From assembly GCF_019048525.1 (NCBI RefSeq), contig NZ_CP077369.1, positions 2,046,001 to 2,110,000 of the forward strand: DNA of 64,000 nt. Reading direction: 5' to 3'. Both the position numbers and the translations under genes were made by a program. This document shows, piece by piece, positions 18,548 to 27,445 of this stretch (position 1 is its first letter; each line of letters opens with the position of its first letter). The DNA comes from Acinetobacter lwoffii. GTDB lineage: Bacteria; Pseudomonadota; Gammaproteobacteria; Pseudomonadales; Moraxellaceae. Below the pieces are notes generated by a model. The model was not told where the DNA came from. It searched no databases and was given only the letters and a program-made list of their open reading frames with translations.

Positions 18548-18664
18548 ATGCCAAAGTCGTAGAGGAAAAGCAAAAGAACAGGCGTAAAGTCGCAAGGGAA
18601 AACAGCAGTACCTCGAACAACAACAATCACGCTGATTTGTATGCATCACAATATGAGGGATTGA

Positions 18665-20764
18665 ATGGAAACTTTACAAAAGAAGTCGACGCTGACTTCG
18701 AAAATGATTTGGCTTTTGGTAGCCATTGTGGGTGCAGTCTCTTTCGGAGTTCTGGCACTGAGTCGGGGTGAGCATGTCAATGCAGTCTGGCTGGTACTTG
18801 CCGCCGCCTGTGTCTATAGCATTGCTTACCGTTTCTACAGTTTATTTATTGCCACCAAAGTATTTGAGCTGAATGAACGCCGTTTAACGCCTGCGCATCG
18901 TCTGGCCGATGGTCTGGACTATGTGCCGACCAATAAAAGCGTTCTATTTGGCCATCACTTTGCAGCGATTGCCGGTGCAGGTCCTTTAGTCGGTCCGATC
19001 CTGGCAGCGCAGATGGGCTATTTACCTGGGACGATCTGGCTACTGGTCGGTGTGGTGCTGGCAGGTGCGGTACAAGACTTCCTGGTACTGTTTATTTCCA
19101 CCCGTCGTGACGGTCGATCACTTGGTGAGATGGCTAAGCAGGAACTCGGAACCTTTGCCGGTATTATCGTGATGCTCGGTGCCTTGGGCGTGATGATCAT
19201 CATTCTGGCAGTATTGGCGCTAGTCGTTGTTAAAGCACTGACTAACAGTCCATGGGGTGTATTCAGTATTGCAGCCACCATTCCGATTGCGATCTTTATG
19301 GGCATCTACATGCGTTTTATCCGCCCGGGTAAAATTGCTGAAGTCTCGATTATTGGTTTTGTCTTGATGATGCTGGGCATTATCTACGGTGAAAACATCG
19401 CACAACATCCATATTGGGGGCCATTCTTTACACTTTCTGGCACTGAACTGACTTGGGCGCTGATCATTTATGGCTTCATTGCGTCGGTATTGCCAGTCTG
19501 GCTATTGCTTGCTCCACGTGATTATCTGTCGACCTTCCTGAAAATTGGCGTGATTGCAGGTTTGGCCGTGGGTATCCTGTTTGCCATGCCTGAAATGAAA
19601 CTGCCAGCGATTACCAAATTCATTGATGGGACTGGTCCTGTATTCGCAGGTTCTATGTTCCCATTCCTGTTCATTACTATTGCGTGTGGTGCGATTTCCG
19701 GTTTCCATGCCTTGGTATCTTCGGGGACGACACCGAAACTGGTCAACAATGAACGCGATATCCGCATGATCGGTTACGGCGGTATGTTGATGGAATCTTT
19801 TGTGGCGATCATGGCCTTGATCTGTGCTGCAATTCTGGATCCAGGAATTTACTTTGCCATTAACTCACCAGCCGCATTACTCGGTACTACAGCCGAAAGT
19901 GCAGCAGAAGCAGTACGAACCCTTGGTTTTGTGGTAACGCCTGAAGCCTTGACCTTACTGGCACAAGAAGTCGGTGAAAACTCGATTTTGTCACGTACTG
20001 GTGGTGCGCCTACCTTTGCAATTGGTATGGCACATATCATCACTGAAATTTTCAACAGTCGTGAAATGATGGCATTCTGGTATCACTTTGCGATTCTGTT
20101 TGAAGCATTGTTTATCCTGACTGCTGTAGATGCTGGTACCCGTGCCTGTCGTTTCATGGTGCAGGATACCGTGGGTATCGTGATTCCTGCGGTGAAACAG
20201 TCGCATAACTTCTTCGGAAACCTATTGGGTACTGCGGTTGCAGTGGCAGGCTGGGGCTTCTTTGTGTATCAGGGCGTAGTCGATCCACTGGGCGGGATTA
20301 ACAGCTTATGGCCACTGTTTGGTATTGGTAACCAGATTCTGGCTGCGATGGCACTCATTCTTGGTACCGTCATTCTGTTCAAGATGAAAAAACAGAAATA
20401 TGTCTGGGTAACAATTATCCCAACAGTATTCCTGTTCATTACTTCCATGACAGCAGGCTGGCAGAAGATTTTCCATGAAAATCCAAAGATTGGTTTCCTT
20501 GCTCAAGCTGACCGTTTCAACACGGCAATTGCCAATAATGAAATCCTGGCGCCAGCGAAAACTATGGCTGAAATGCAGACGGTAGCGATGTCGAACCAGA
20601 TCAATGCTGCACTTTGTGCTTTCTTCATGATTGTGGCTTTTGTGATGTTGTTCGCTGCGATTGGTGTGATTCGCCGTGCCTTGGCAAGTCCGGTACCGAC
20701 CGTGCATGAGGCAGAAGCGATTTATCGTGATCCAGAAGAGATTCAGCCAGCGAAAGGTCATTAA
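18665..20764 (+). CDS. cstA: Carbon starvation protein A family transporter
   Basis: A 699-residue polytopic inner-membrane protein of the CstA/BtsT family, which import pyruvate or peptides. Diagnostic segments: VLFGHHFAAIAGAGPLVGP at about 92-110, QDFLVLFISTRRDG, AGFHALVSSGTTPK and the DAGTRACRFMVQD region near 490. Length matches E. coli CstA (701). The small YbdD/YjiX partner follows 10 bp downstream. The substrate, pyruvate or peptides, cannot be told from sequence alone. Confidence 0.92.
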   Translation: METLQKKSTLTSKMIWLLVAIVGAVSFGVLALSRGEHVNAVWLVLAAACVYSIAYRFYSLFIATKVFELNERRLTPAHRLADGLDYVPTNKSVLFGHHFAAIAGAGPLVGPILAAQMGYLPGTIWLLVGVVLAGAVQDFLVLFISTRRDGRSLGEMAKQELGTFAGIIVMLGALGVMIIILAVLALVVVKALTNSPWGVFSIAATIPIAIFMGIYMRFIRPGKIAEVSIIGFVLMMLGIIYGENIAQHPYWGPFFTLSGTELTWALIIYGFIASVLPVWLLLAPRDYLSTFLKIGVIAGLAVGILFAMPEMKLPAITKFIDGTGPVFAGSMFPFLFITIACGAISGFHALVSSGTTPKLVNNERDIRMIGYGGMLMESFVAIMALICAAILDPGIYFAINSPAALLGTTAESAAEAVRTLGFVVTPEALTLLAQEVGENSILSRTGGAPTFAIGMAHIITEIFNSREMMAFWYHFAILFEALFILTAVDAGTRACRFMVQDTVGIVIPAVKQSHNFFGNLLGTAVAVAGWGFFVYQGVVDPLGGINSLWPLFGIGNQILAAMALILGTVILFKMKKQKYVWVTIIPTVFLFITSMTAGWQKIFHENPKIGFLAQADRFNTAIANNEILAPAKTMAEMQTVAMSNQINAALCAFFMIVAFVMLFAAIGVIRRALASPVPTVHEAEAIYRDPEEIQPAKGH

Positions 20765-20774
20765 GGAGAATATT

Positions 20775-21077
20775 ATGAATCTGAAGTTTGCCAAAAGCGG
20801 GAAAACGATGATTTATAAAATCATCAAAATGACCGTGATGTCGCAGAAGGATTTGATCCTGAACCCGAAAAACTGGTCACGGATTGCAACCCTGTGGCAA
20901 CGTTTGCAGCAAAGTTTCCGTTTGATGGTCGGTGTGCCAGATTATCAGACCTATGTGGAGCATATGCGCAAGCATCACCCGGATCTGGAACCCATGGATC
21001 CTAAGACTTTCTATCGCCATTGTGTAGATTCGCGTTATCCATCCGCGGGTAGTGGTATGAAGAAATGTCCATGTTAA
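20775..21077 (+). CDS. YbdD/YjiX family small protein, CstA partner
   Basis: A 100-residue protein of the DUF466 group; the usual length is about 65-70, so this one carries an N-terminal extension of about 30 residues. The core is recognisable: GVPDYQTYVEHMRKHHPDLEPMD, then FYRHCVDSRYPSAGSG. It ends in KKCPC. The ATG at 20775 has AAGGAGAA six bases upstream; the frame is open from 20676 but inside cstA. Members always sit behind cstA or btsT and are thought to be needed for transport, by an unknown mechanism. Confidence 0.88.
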   Translation: MNLKFAKSGKTMIYKIIKMTVMSQKDLILNPKNWSRIATLWQRLQQSFRLMVGVPDYQTYVEHMRKHHPDLEPMDPKTFYRHCVDSRYPSAGSGMKKCPC

Positions 21078-21094
21078 TGGTTAAGTAACAGCAA

Positions 21095-21119
21095 GCGCCT
21101 TTCGGGGGCGCTTTTTTTC
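21095..21119 (+). terminator. Terminator of the cstA operon
   Basis: AAGCGCC and GGCGCTT stem with a TTTCGGG loop, followed by a T run. Confidence 0.85.
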
Positions 21120-21476
21120 TCTAAAAGAATAGGCCATCTAATAACCCTGATTGCATGAGTTGAGCTATTTCCAAAAAAAATTATAAAAATCGAAAAAATG
21201 ATCTGGGTTTATATACCTTTTAAGTATGAATTTTTATTTATAAGTCTTTTCAAGAGACGGCAAAGTCCTATAAGTATTTTGATATTTGATTCAAAAACAT
21301 CTTTTTCTGTAGCGGTCATTTTTATTTTCTAGATCTCATTTCTGTGTGTTCTATCTATTCCGGTATTTTCTAGTGAGTGTATTTATTCAGTTACACAGAC
21401 AGATGATTGATCTTTTGGGAAAATTTAAATTTCAGTGTATGTTAATCTTAGGCCATGTTTTATTAAGGAAATTATT
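21120..21476. other. AT-rich intergenic stretch before moxR
   Basis: About 355 bp, very AT-rich, with no supported gene and no clear RNA structure. It should contain the moxR operon promoter; no convincing -35/-10 pair was identified. AAGGAA at its end serves as ribosome-binding site for the GTG start at 21477. Confidence 0.4.
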
Positions 21477-22439
21477 GTGATCTGGGGCATGAAACAAAAG
21501 GAAAATAACGACATTGCACACATCAATACTGTGCTTGAACAAAAAATTGCAAGTTATGCACCCAAGATCCAGCGTTTTTTTGAAGAAGTTAATGCCATTG
21601 TGTTGGATAAGCAGGCCCAGACCACACTGGCACTCTGTTGTTTGATTGCAGGCGGACATGTCTTATTTGAAGATTTACCCGGATTGGGTAAAACTACATT
21701 AGCCAGCAGTCTGGCACATCTGGCTGGGTTAAAGTTCCAGCGGATCCAATTTACCAATGACATGCTGGCCAGTGATGTCATCGGTATTAACATGTTTAAC
21801 CAGAAAGAACATCAGTTCGAGTTTAAACAAGGCCCGATTTTTACTCAGATTTTACTGGCAGATGAAATCAACCGTTGTAGTCCCAAAACCCAAAGTGCCT
21901 TACTCGAAGCCATGGAAGAAGGCTATGCCACCATTGATGGCGTACGCTATGCCTTACCGAAACCTTTCTGGGTGATTGCGACACAAAACCCGCTATTCCA
22001 AAGTGGTACTTACGCTTTGCCGGAATCCCAGCTAGACCGTTTCCTGATGCGTTTATCTTTGGGGTATCCATCACGCCATGCAGAAAAACTGTTATTACAG
22101 CAGGAATCCCGTTTTGCCCTGATTGCAAGTCTGGCGCATATTTTTACCGAAGATGAAATTCTGGATCTGCAAAGTCTGACGCATCAGATATTTATCAGTG
22201 AAGCGATTCAGGAATATTTGCTTGATCTGGCAGAAGAAACCCGTAAAAACCGTCATGGACTTTCTACGCGTGGCCTTCTGGCCTTGAAGCGCGCAGCACA
22301 AGCGTATGCTTTGATTCAGCAACGTGCTTTTGTCACGCCGGATGATGTGCAGGCTGTATTTGTCGCGGTGACTTCGCATCGTCTGGGGTTGAGTGAAGCT
22401 GAAACTTTTAATGTCATACAACAGGTTGCGGTCAGCTAA
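21477..22439 (+). CDS. MoxR-family AAA+ ATPase
   Basis: A 320-residue ATPase with Walker A at EDLPGLGKTTLA, Walker B at LLADEINR, sensor 1 in WVIATQNP, and the family segment GTYALPESQLDRF. The GTG at 21477 is preferred because AAGGAA lies eight bases upstream; an ATG at 21489 lacks a spaced site, and the frame extends to 21435. MoxR proteins act as chaperones that assemble or activate partner complexes. The two following genes (DUF58 and a transglutaminase-like membrane protein) form the classic three-gene set with it. The client is unknown. Confidence 0.9.
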   Translation: MIWGMKQKENNDIAHINTVLEQKIASYAPKIQRFFEEVNAIVLDKQAQTTLALCCLIAGGHVLFEDLPGLGKTTLASSLAHLAGLKFQRIQFTNDMLASDVIGINMFNQKEHQFEFKQGPIFTQILLADEINRCSPKTQSALLEAMEEGYATIDGVRYALPKPFWVIATQNPLFQSGTYALPESQLDRFLMRLSLGYPSRHAEKLLLQQESRFALIASLAHIFTEDEILDLQSLTHQIFISEAIQEYLLDLAEETRKNRHGLSTRGLLALKRAAQAYALIQQRAFVTPDDVQAVFVAVTSHRLGLSEAETFNVIQQVAVS

Positions 22440-22451
22440 AGGAGTCCTCTC

Positions 22452-23357
22452 TTGGATAAAACCTGGCAAAAATGGCTGGCCAAACGCTTTCAATTTTCAC
22501 AGCAGAAACAGCTCTCGCAGAAAGATGTCTTGGTATTTATTTATCAACAGGGCTATCTGTATCTGGTCTTGATCTTCATCACCTTTGTGGCTGGGGTGAA
22601 CTATGCCAATAACCTGATTTTAGGTTTCTGCTTTTTAATCAGTGCGGTGCTGTGTATCAGTTTTTATCTGACTTTTAAGCAATTGCATGACCTGAAAATT
22701 GAGTTGATCGCAGATGATGTGGGGCAGGTCGGTCATAGCCTGAATCTGCATCTTTATTTTCAACAACAGCAACTTCGCCCCCGTTATTTGTATATCAAAG
22801 CAGGGAATCAGCTAGCGAAAGTTTATCTGAATGCAGCAAAGCAGCAATTTATTCTGCCATTTTATGCAGAGCAACGTGGCAAGTTTGATTACCCGGTGAT
22901 TCAGATTTATTCGGTTTATCCCTTTGGTTTAGTTCGAGCCTGGACCTATCTTTATCATCAGCATTCGGCTTGGATCGCGCCTAAAGCTGAGGTTTTTAGC
23001 ACAGAAAATAAATATCATTTCAACCGTTTTGAACCGGATATGGATGAGTTTCGTGAATTGCGCAATTACCAGTCAGGCGATTCCTTGCAGGCGGTGTCCT
23101 GGAAGCAGTTTGCGCGTGGACAAGGCTTGTATATCAAAGTCTTTGAGCAATATCAGGATGAACACAGTATCGAGATTCATTATGCACATATGCCGAGTCA
23201 GTCACATGAAGAAAAACTTGAATTTGTGATGGGTCTGGTCGAGCAATGCGAACAGCAGCAATGTGCGTATAGTCTGCATTTGCCACAGGCCGAATTGCCT
23301 CAGGGCGCAGGTGAAGAACAACTGCGGAAAGCCAAACAATTGTTGGCGCAGGCCTAA
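22452..23357 (+). CDS. DUF58 domain protein
   Basis: A 301-residue protein. It appears to use a TTG start, supported by a strong AAAGGAG site directly upstream and 12 bp from the moxR stop. Two hydrophobic segments near residues 32-75 anchor it in the inner membrane; the C-terminal part holds the DUF58 signature FRELRNYQSGDSLQAVSWK followed by GLYIKVFEQ. The VWA-like DUF58 fold commonly pairs with MoxR. Function unproven; the operon points to envelope assembly or maintenance. Confidence 0.88.
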   Translation: MDKTWQKWLAKRFQFSQQKQLSQKDVLVFIYQQGYLYLVLIFITFVAGVNYANNLILGFCFLISAVLCISFYLTFKQLHDLKIELIADDVGQVGHSLNLHLYFQQQQLRPRYLYIKAGNQLAKVYLNAAKQQFILPFYAEQRGKFDYPVIQIYSVYPFGLVRAWTYLYHQHSAWIAPKAEVFSTENKYHFNRFEPDMDEFRELRNYQSGDSLQAVSWKQFARGQGLYIKVFEQYQDEHSIEIHYAHMPSQSHEEKLEFVMGLVEQCEQQQCAYSLHLPQAELPQGAGEEQLRKAKQLLAQA

Positions 23358-23370
23358 GGCGGGTAAATTC

Positions 23371-25365
23371 ATGATCAATGCAAAAATCCGGACCTCGATT
23401 GTGCTGACTTTGGGCCTGATTCTCATCGCTCAGATGGCATTTATTCCAGTTCTACTCAGTATTATTTTTGCGATTAGTATTGTGTGTATCTGGATTTTTC
23501 TGAAACGTCAGCAGCCATTTCCAAAAACGGGCACTTTTCTGCTGACGGCGTTGGCACTCGGCAGTATTTATTTGAGCCATCATAGTTTTATCGGTGTTGA
23601 GGCTGGGGTAGCAGTTTTATCTACTTTTTTATTTGCTAAATCACTGGAAAGTAAAAATAAACGTGACCTGATTATTCTGTTTAATTTTGCCCTGTTTGTT
23701 GCTGCCAGCTCATTCCTATATAGCCAATCTTTTGGGATGGCGATCGTGATTGTGCTGTGTTTAATCAGCTGTCTGATTGGCCTGTACCGGATTCAAACCA
23801 GTGAGTTTGAACAGGAGCAGATCACTCAGCGCGCAGCATTGCAACAGGATGCCAAGCATGTGGGCAAGTTTATCTTGTACGCCGTTCCATTTTTCATTTT
23901 GCTATTTATTTTCTTTCCGCGCTTGCCGCCACTTTGGCATATTCCCATTCCTGAAAATAAAGGCGTGACCGGCATTGGCGACAGTATGTCACCTGGGGAT
24001 ATTGCCGAATTATCCCAATCTAGTTCACTGGCTTTCCGGATTATTGGTGATGTCAGCAAGCTTCCGCCGCGCTCAGAACTCTATTGGCGAGCCTTGGTGC
24101 TAGATGAATATGACGGGCAACGCTGGACCAGCAGTTTCGTCAATCAGCAGCCTTTAATGCGACAACCGATGGATACCTCACCCGTACCTACAGGCTGGAA
24201 CTACCAATATCTGGCTGCGGATCCTTCGGTGTTCTGGATCATGGGGTTGGAAAAATCGATACCTGTGGAACGCCGTTATTATAACCGTCAGGATTGGAGC
24301 ATTGTACCGAGACGGCTCACGCAACGTGTTGAACCGATTCCGTTACAGTGGGTCGGGACAGCATATGATCCTCAGGCTTTGCCAACGCAATATATCGAGC
24401 GAACGAATACTCAGGTGCAGCGCCGACTTGACCCGCGAGCGCAACAATTAGCACAACGTCTCTATACGCAAAGTGCAGAAGATCCTCGGCGTTATGTACA
24501 GAAAGTCTTGAACTGGTATCAGCAGAATAATTTTGTTTATACCTTAAAGCCGGGCCAATTAGGACAAAACCGGATTGATGAGTTCCTGTTTAATTCCCGG
24601 CAAGGCTTTTGTGAACACTATGCCTCGAGTTTCGTGATGTTGATGCGTTATGTCGGGATTCCTGCACGGGTGGTCACCGGCTATCAGGGGGGGGAGTTGG
24701 CACCAGATCGCATGAGCTGGGAAGTCCGGCAGCTCGATGCGCACGCCTGGACAGAAGTCTGGATTGACCAGAAATGGCAACGCTTTGATCCAACCGCAAT
24801 GATCACTCCACAGCGTATAGATGATGGTATGCAAAATCTGCTTTCTCAGGATGCATGGGTATCGGCAAATCAGTCGATCTGGAACTCGCAGCATAATCTA
24901 TGGATCACCAAACTACGTGTTTGGAGCGATTATGCCAGCTACCAATGGCAAAGTAAGGTGGTGGGTTATAATGCAGAATCACAACAGAGCTGGTTATCAA
25001 AATTAGGACTCGGTTCAGTTTATTCGAGTGTCATAATTTTACTGGGCAGTATTGCACTATTGATTTTGGCCTATATCTTCAGAATTTATCTAAAAGCCCG
25101 ACAGGCGCAATCTCCATTTGATCGTGCGATTCAACAGCTGAATCAATCTCTAACTGATCATCTCAAAAAACAGCCTGCAGAAACTTTTCATCACTGGATG
25201 CAGCGTTTATCTCAACAGGTTCAGATTGAAAACCAGACTGCCTTTATTCAAGCTATACAGGTTTTTGAAAAAAATCTTTATTCGGGAACCCCAATAACTG
25301 AACAAGAATTGAAAAAATTCAAGGATTTGCTTAAAACTTGCGCGGACGTTTTAAAAACTAAATGA
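23371..25365 (+). CDS. TgpA-like transglutaminase-domain membrane protein (DUF3488)
   Basis: A 664-residue inner-membrane protein. Five or six membrane segments occupy the first 190 residues (DUF3488), a periplasmic transglutaminase-like domain follows with the Cys motif at RQGFCEHYASSFVMLMR, the His in LDAHAWTEVW and the Asp in RFDPT, then one more membrane segment (about 560-580) and a cytoplasmic DUF4129-like tail. P. aeruginosa TgpA is essential and has this plan. The start at 23371 is 13 bp after the DUF58 stop; the frame extends upstream into that gene. The Cys-His-Asp triad looks complete, so enzymatic activity is likely; substrate unknown. Confidence 0.9.
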   Translation: MINAKIRTSIVLTLGLILIAQMAFIPVLLSIIFAISIVCIWIFLKRQQPFPKTGTFLLTALALGSIYLSHHSFIGVEAGVAVLSTFLFAKSLESKNKRDLIILFNFALFVAASSFLYSQSFGMAIVIVLCLISCLIGLYRIQTSEFEQEQITQRAALQQDAKHVGKFILYAVPFFILLFIFFPRLPPLWHIPIPENKGVTGIGDSMSPGDIAELSQSSSLAFRIIGDVSKLPPRSELYWRALVLDEYDGQRWTSSFVNQQPLMRQPMDTSPVPTGWNYQYLAADPSVFWIMGLEKSIPVERRYYNRQDWSIVPRRLTQRVEPIPLQWVGTAYDPQALPTQYIERTNTQVQRRLDPRAQQLAQRLYTQSAEDPRRYVQKVLNWYQQNNFVYTLKPGQLGQNRIDEFLFNSRQGFCEHYASSFVMLMRYVGIPARVVTGYQGGELAPDRMSWEVRQLDAHAWTEVWIDQKWQRFDPTAMITPQRIDDGMQNLLSQDAWVSANQSIWNSQHNLWITKLRVWSDYASYQWQSKVVGYNAESQQSWLSKLGLGSVYSSVIILLGSIALLILAYIFRIYLKARQAQSPFDRAIQQLNQSLTDHLKKQPAETFHHWMQRLSQQVQIENQTAFIQAIQVFEKNLYSGTPITEQELKKFKDLLKTCADVLKTK

Positions 25366-25412
25366 AAAGGCTTGTTTTCGGTCGGAAAAATTTATAATAT
25401 GCCAAGCATTCT

Positions 25413-25489
25413 AGGTGTATAGCTCAGTTGGTTAGAGCGCTACGTTGACATCGTAGAGGTCAGCAGTTCGAGTCTGCTTATACCTACCA
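25413..25489 (+). tRNA. tRNA-Val (anticodon GAC)
   Basis: A 77-nt cloverleaf: acceptor stem AGGTGTA with TATACCT, D arm from TAGCTCAGTTGGTTAGAGC, anticodon stem CTACG/CGTAG around TTGACAT (anticodon GAC), T arm with GTTCGAGTC, and an encoded CCA end at 25487-25489. A TATAAT lies at 25393-25398. The integrase fragment just downstream makes the 3' end of this tRNA a likely integration site. Confidence 0.96.
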
Positions 25490-25510
25490 AGATTCTAAAC
25501 GTTATGTTAT

Positions 25511-25550
25511 AAGGGTTTTAAGCGAAAACAGTAGCTTAAAGCCCCTTTTT
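25511..25550 (+). terminator. Terminator after tRNA-Val
   Basis: AAGGG-TTTTAAGC pairs with GCTTAAA-CCCCTT around a 10-nt loop, followed by a short T run. Confidence 0.75.
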
Positions 25551-25664
25551 AATGCCTTGAGTAAAGTGAGCCGTTATCCGCACTATCTGCAAAACCCGTA
25601 TTTTATGCAGTTATTGCCGTTAAATTTACGTCAAGTTTACGTCAAGAATTTTGGAAATTACGTC

Positions 25665-25982
25665 ATGAAATTACCCAAGCCCAGAAAGCGCGGTTCGGCC
25701 TACTACATTGAACTAATGATCAATGGAAAACGTTCTTCAGCAACTCGTGATACCGCAAAAGAATGTGAGCAAGGGGTAGCTCAAAAGATGCTTGAAGCGA
25801 AGGTCAATCAGATGGCGGAAGACTTGAGCATAAAACAGTACTATCCCTTCAAAACACTTTTTCATAAATACTATGATGAGCATGGCCGTAAACTTCGCGG
25901 ATCCAAATACGTCAAAGAACAATTAGCGCCGTTTGATGAAAAGTTTGGTGTACTGGCAGATATGTCTATTCATGACATTTAG
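25665..25982 (+). pseudogene. Truncated tyrosine-recombinase integrase (N-terminal part only)
   Basis: Only about 105 residues remain. They begin MKLPKPRKRGSAYYIEL, the N-terminal arm-binding domain common in Acinetobacter prophage and island integrases, and stop at ADMSIHDI, where intact relatives continue into the core-binding and catalytic domains. The R-H-R-Y residues are all absent. The fragment lies 175 bp from the 3' end of tRNA-Val in the orientation expected for a tRNA-targeting integrase, so it marks an old insertion. The frame runs upstream to 25557, but the ATG at 25665 matches the usual N-terminus. Confidence 0.8.
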
Positions 25983-26316
25983 CTTAAATATTTCAGCTCA
26001 AAGTGCCGCAAATTAATAAATTGATTGAAGTGCTGCACTTGCGTTGTATTCGGCTGGAATAGGCTGATCAGCCACAGGCAGATTCGCAGTGTAGGTTCAG
26101 TCAATTTTTTATCACGCACAGCGCTTGCTTCATGCTAGATGACATCTTCTAGGGTTTGCGCATCGTAAGATGTTGCTGATGCTGATATGCCTTAAAGAAG
26201 AAAGGTAAGAGCAGATAGATCTGTATAAATGTTTGGGCCTGCAGCATTTCGGCTTGTATGACTTTTTTACGTTGGTCACTACGGCGCTCGCTGGCGAACT
26301 TAAGGTTTTTTGGCAT
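25979..26316 (-). pseudogene. Degraded small gene of unknown function
   Basis: From an ATG at 26316 the minus strand reads MPKNLKFASERRSDQRKK..., a basic helical start, for about 48 residues. It then needs a frameshift near 26170 to continue as ...TLEDVI, one in-frame TAG, then HEASAVRDKKLTEPTLRI... to a TAA at 25981. Read together this is an approximately 112-residue protein broken by one frameshift and one stop. The unbroken first part alone would be 55 residues (26149-26316). Its end meets the end of the integrase fragment, so the junction of two element remnants is near 25980. No function recognised. Confidence 0.55.
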
Positions 26317-26320
26317 GGAC

Positions 26321-26540
26321 TTTTATTATTTTTATAATCAGTCTTCATGATAAAAGTAAATTGTTGATCCTAACCGTTTGATCAAAAACCTGGGAATAAA
26401 CTGCAGGATTTTTGTTGGAAAAGTCGCAATTTTGATAGGGCTAAGTGCAGAATTAAAACGGATTAAAGCTCTTAATGATATGAAAAATAATAGTTTTTAT
26501 TTCAAAAAAATCTCTAGGGTTTTCGGTTATATTGAATTAT
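26321..26540. repeat. Diverged direct repeat, copy A
   Basis: Non-coding, AT-rich. It aligns by eye, in the same orientation, with 35225-35440. Shared landmarks in order: TTATTATTTTTATA, CTGATCA/TTGATCA, TGGGAATA, TTTTTGTTGGAAAA, AAATCTCT, and a TATATTGAATT/CATATTGTATT end. Identity is perhaps two-thirds. The two copies bracket the island. Confidence 0.55.
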
Positions 26541-26612
26541 TTCAATAGTACATCTTCAGATTGTAGATAAGGCCTTACCAGATACAAAGACTGCATCGGG
26601 TAAGTAGTTTAA

Positions 26613-27445
26613 TTAATGGTTACTCGATTTGACCATAACTTTATTCTGATACATCTTTGCATCTGCTTCTTTGATAGCTTCAGCTAACCCAAAGGTTGGA
26701 TTACGCATTGCAAAGCCAATTGCAGCACTAATTCCAACTTTTGTAAAAGTATTTTGAATTCTTGATGCAAGCTTCTTCGCATGCTCTAAGTTAGTTTCAA
26801 TGGTCATCACAGCAAACTCATCACCCCCTAAGCGAGCGATAATATCATTACTACGTACCGTGTTTTTGAGAGCTAAAGCCATTCTTTGAATGAGCTCATC
26901 ACCTGCAGCATGACCCAGAGTATCATTTGTGATCTTAAGATCATTAAGGTCTATCATAAGAATAGCAGTAGGGTGACCATAACGCTTACAGCGCTCTTCC
27001 TCTTTGATAATAAGCTCATCCCAAGCACGACGATTGAAAAGTCCAGTCATTGGGTCGGACATTGCTTCTATTTCAAAACGCTCAGCTTTACGTATGTACT
27101 CAGCAGCTTTCATATCAGCTTGAATCGTATAACTGAGTACCTTTGCTATCAACTCGAATAATGGAGCATCTTCAACAAGAATTTTAGGTTGAGGTTCGGG
27201 ATCAATTGCACATAGAGTGCCAAAAAGAGAGCCATCTTCTTTATACAGAGGTTGGCCGATATAGGCTTTAATTGAGACTAGGTGATTTATAGGTGCATCT
27301 GCGTAAACTTGAATATCAGGTGAATAGGGAGCAATACGAGGCATATTACTTTGTACCATGTGTGAGCAGAATGAGTCTGCCCAATGAAATACTTGTCCAG
27401 GCTTAACGTTATAGCCATTATCTTCACTCAATAATACAATCCAGT
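26613..27445 (-). pseudogene. GAF-GGDEF diguanylate cyclase, N-terminus cut by the IS element
   Basis: The remaining 277 or so residues hold the rear of a GAF domain (IGQPLYKEDGSLFGTLCAIDPEP) and a complete GGDEF domain with RLGGDEFAVM and the DPMTGLFNRRAWD entry motif. The GGDEF active site is intact, so the gene made c-di-GMP before disruption. The upstream part runs into the terminal inverted repeat of the IS at 27446; the first few residues of the open frame (to 27458) come from IS sequence. The missing N-terminus is not found on the far side of the IS, so sequence was lost as well as interrupted. Confidence 0.82.

Noticed and set aside
20306..20794. 162-codon minus-strand frame over the cstA end
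   Set aside because: Cys/His/Asn-rich composition of an antisense frame and no start signal; cstA is certain.
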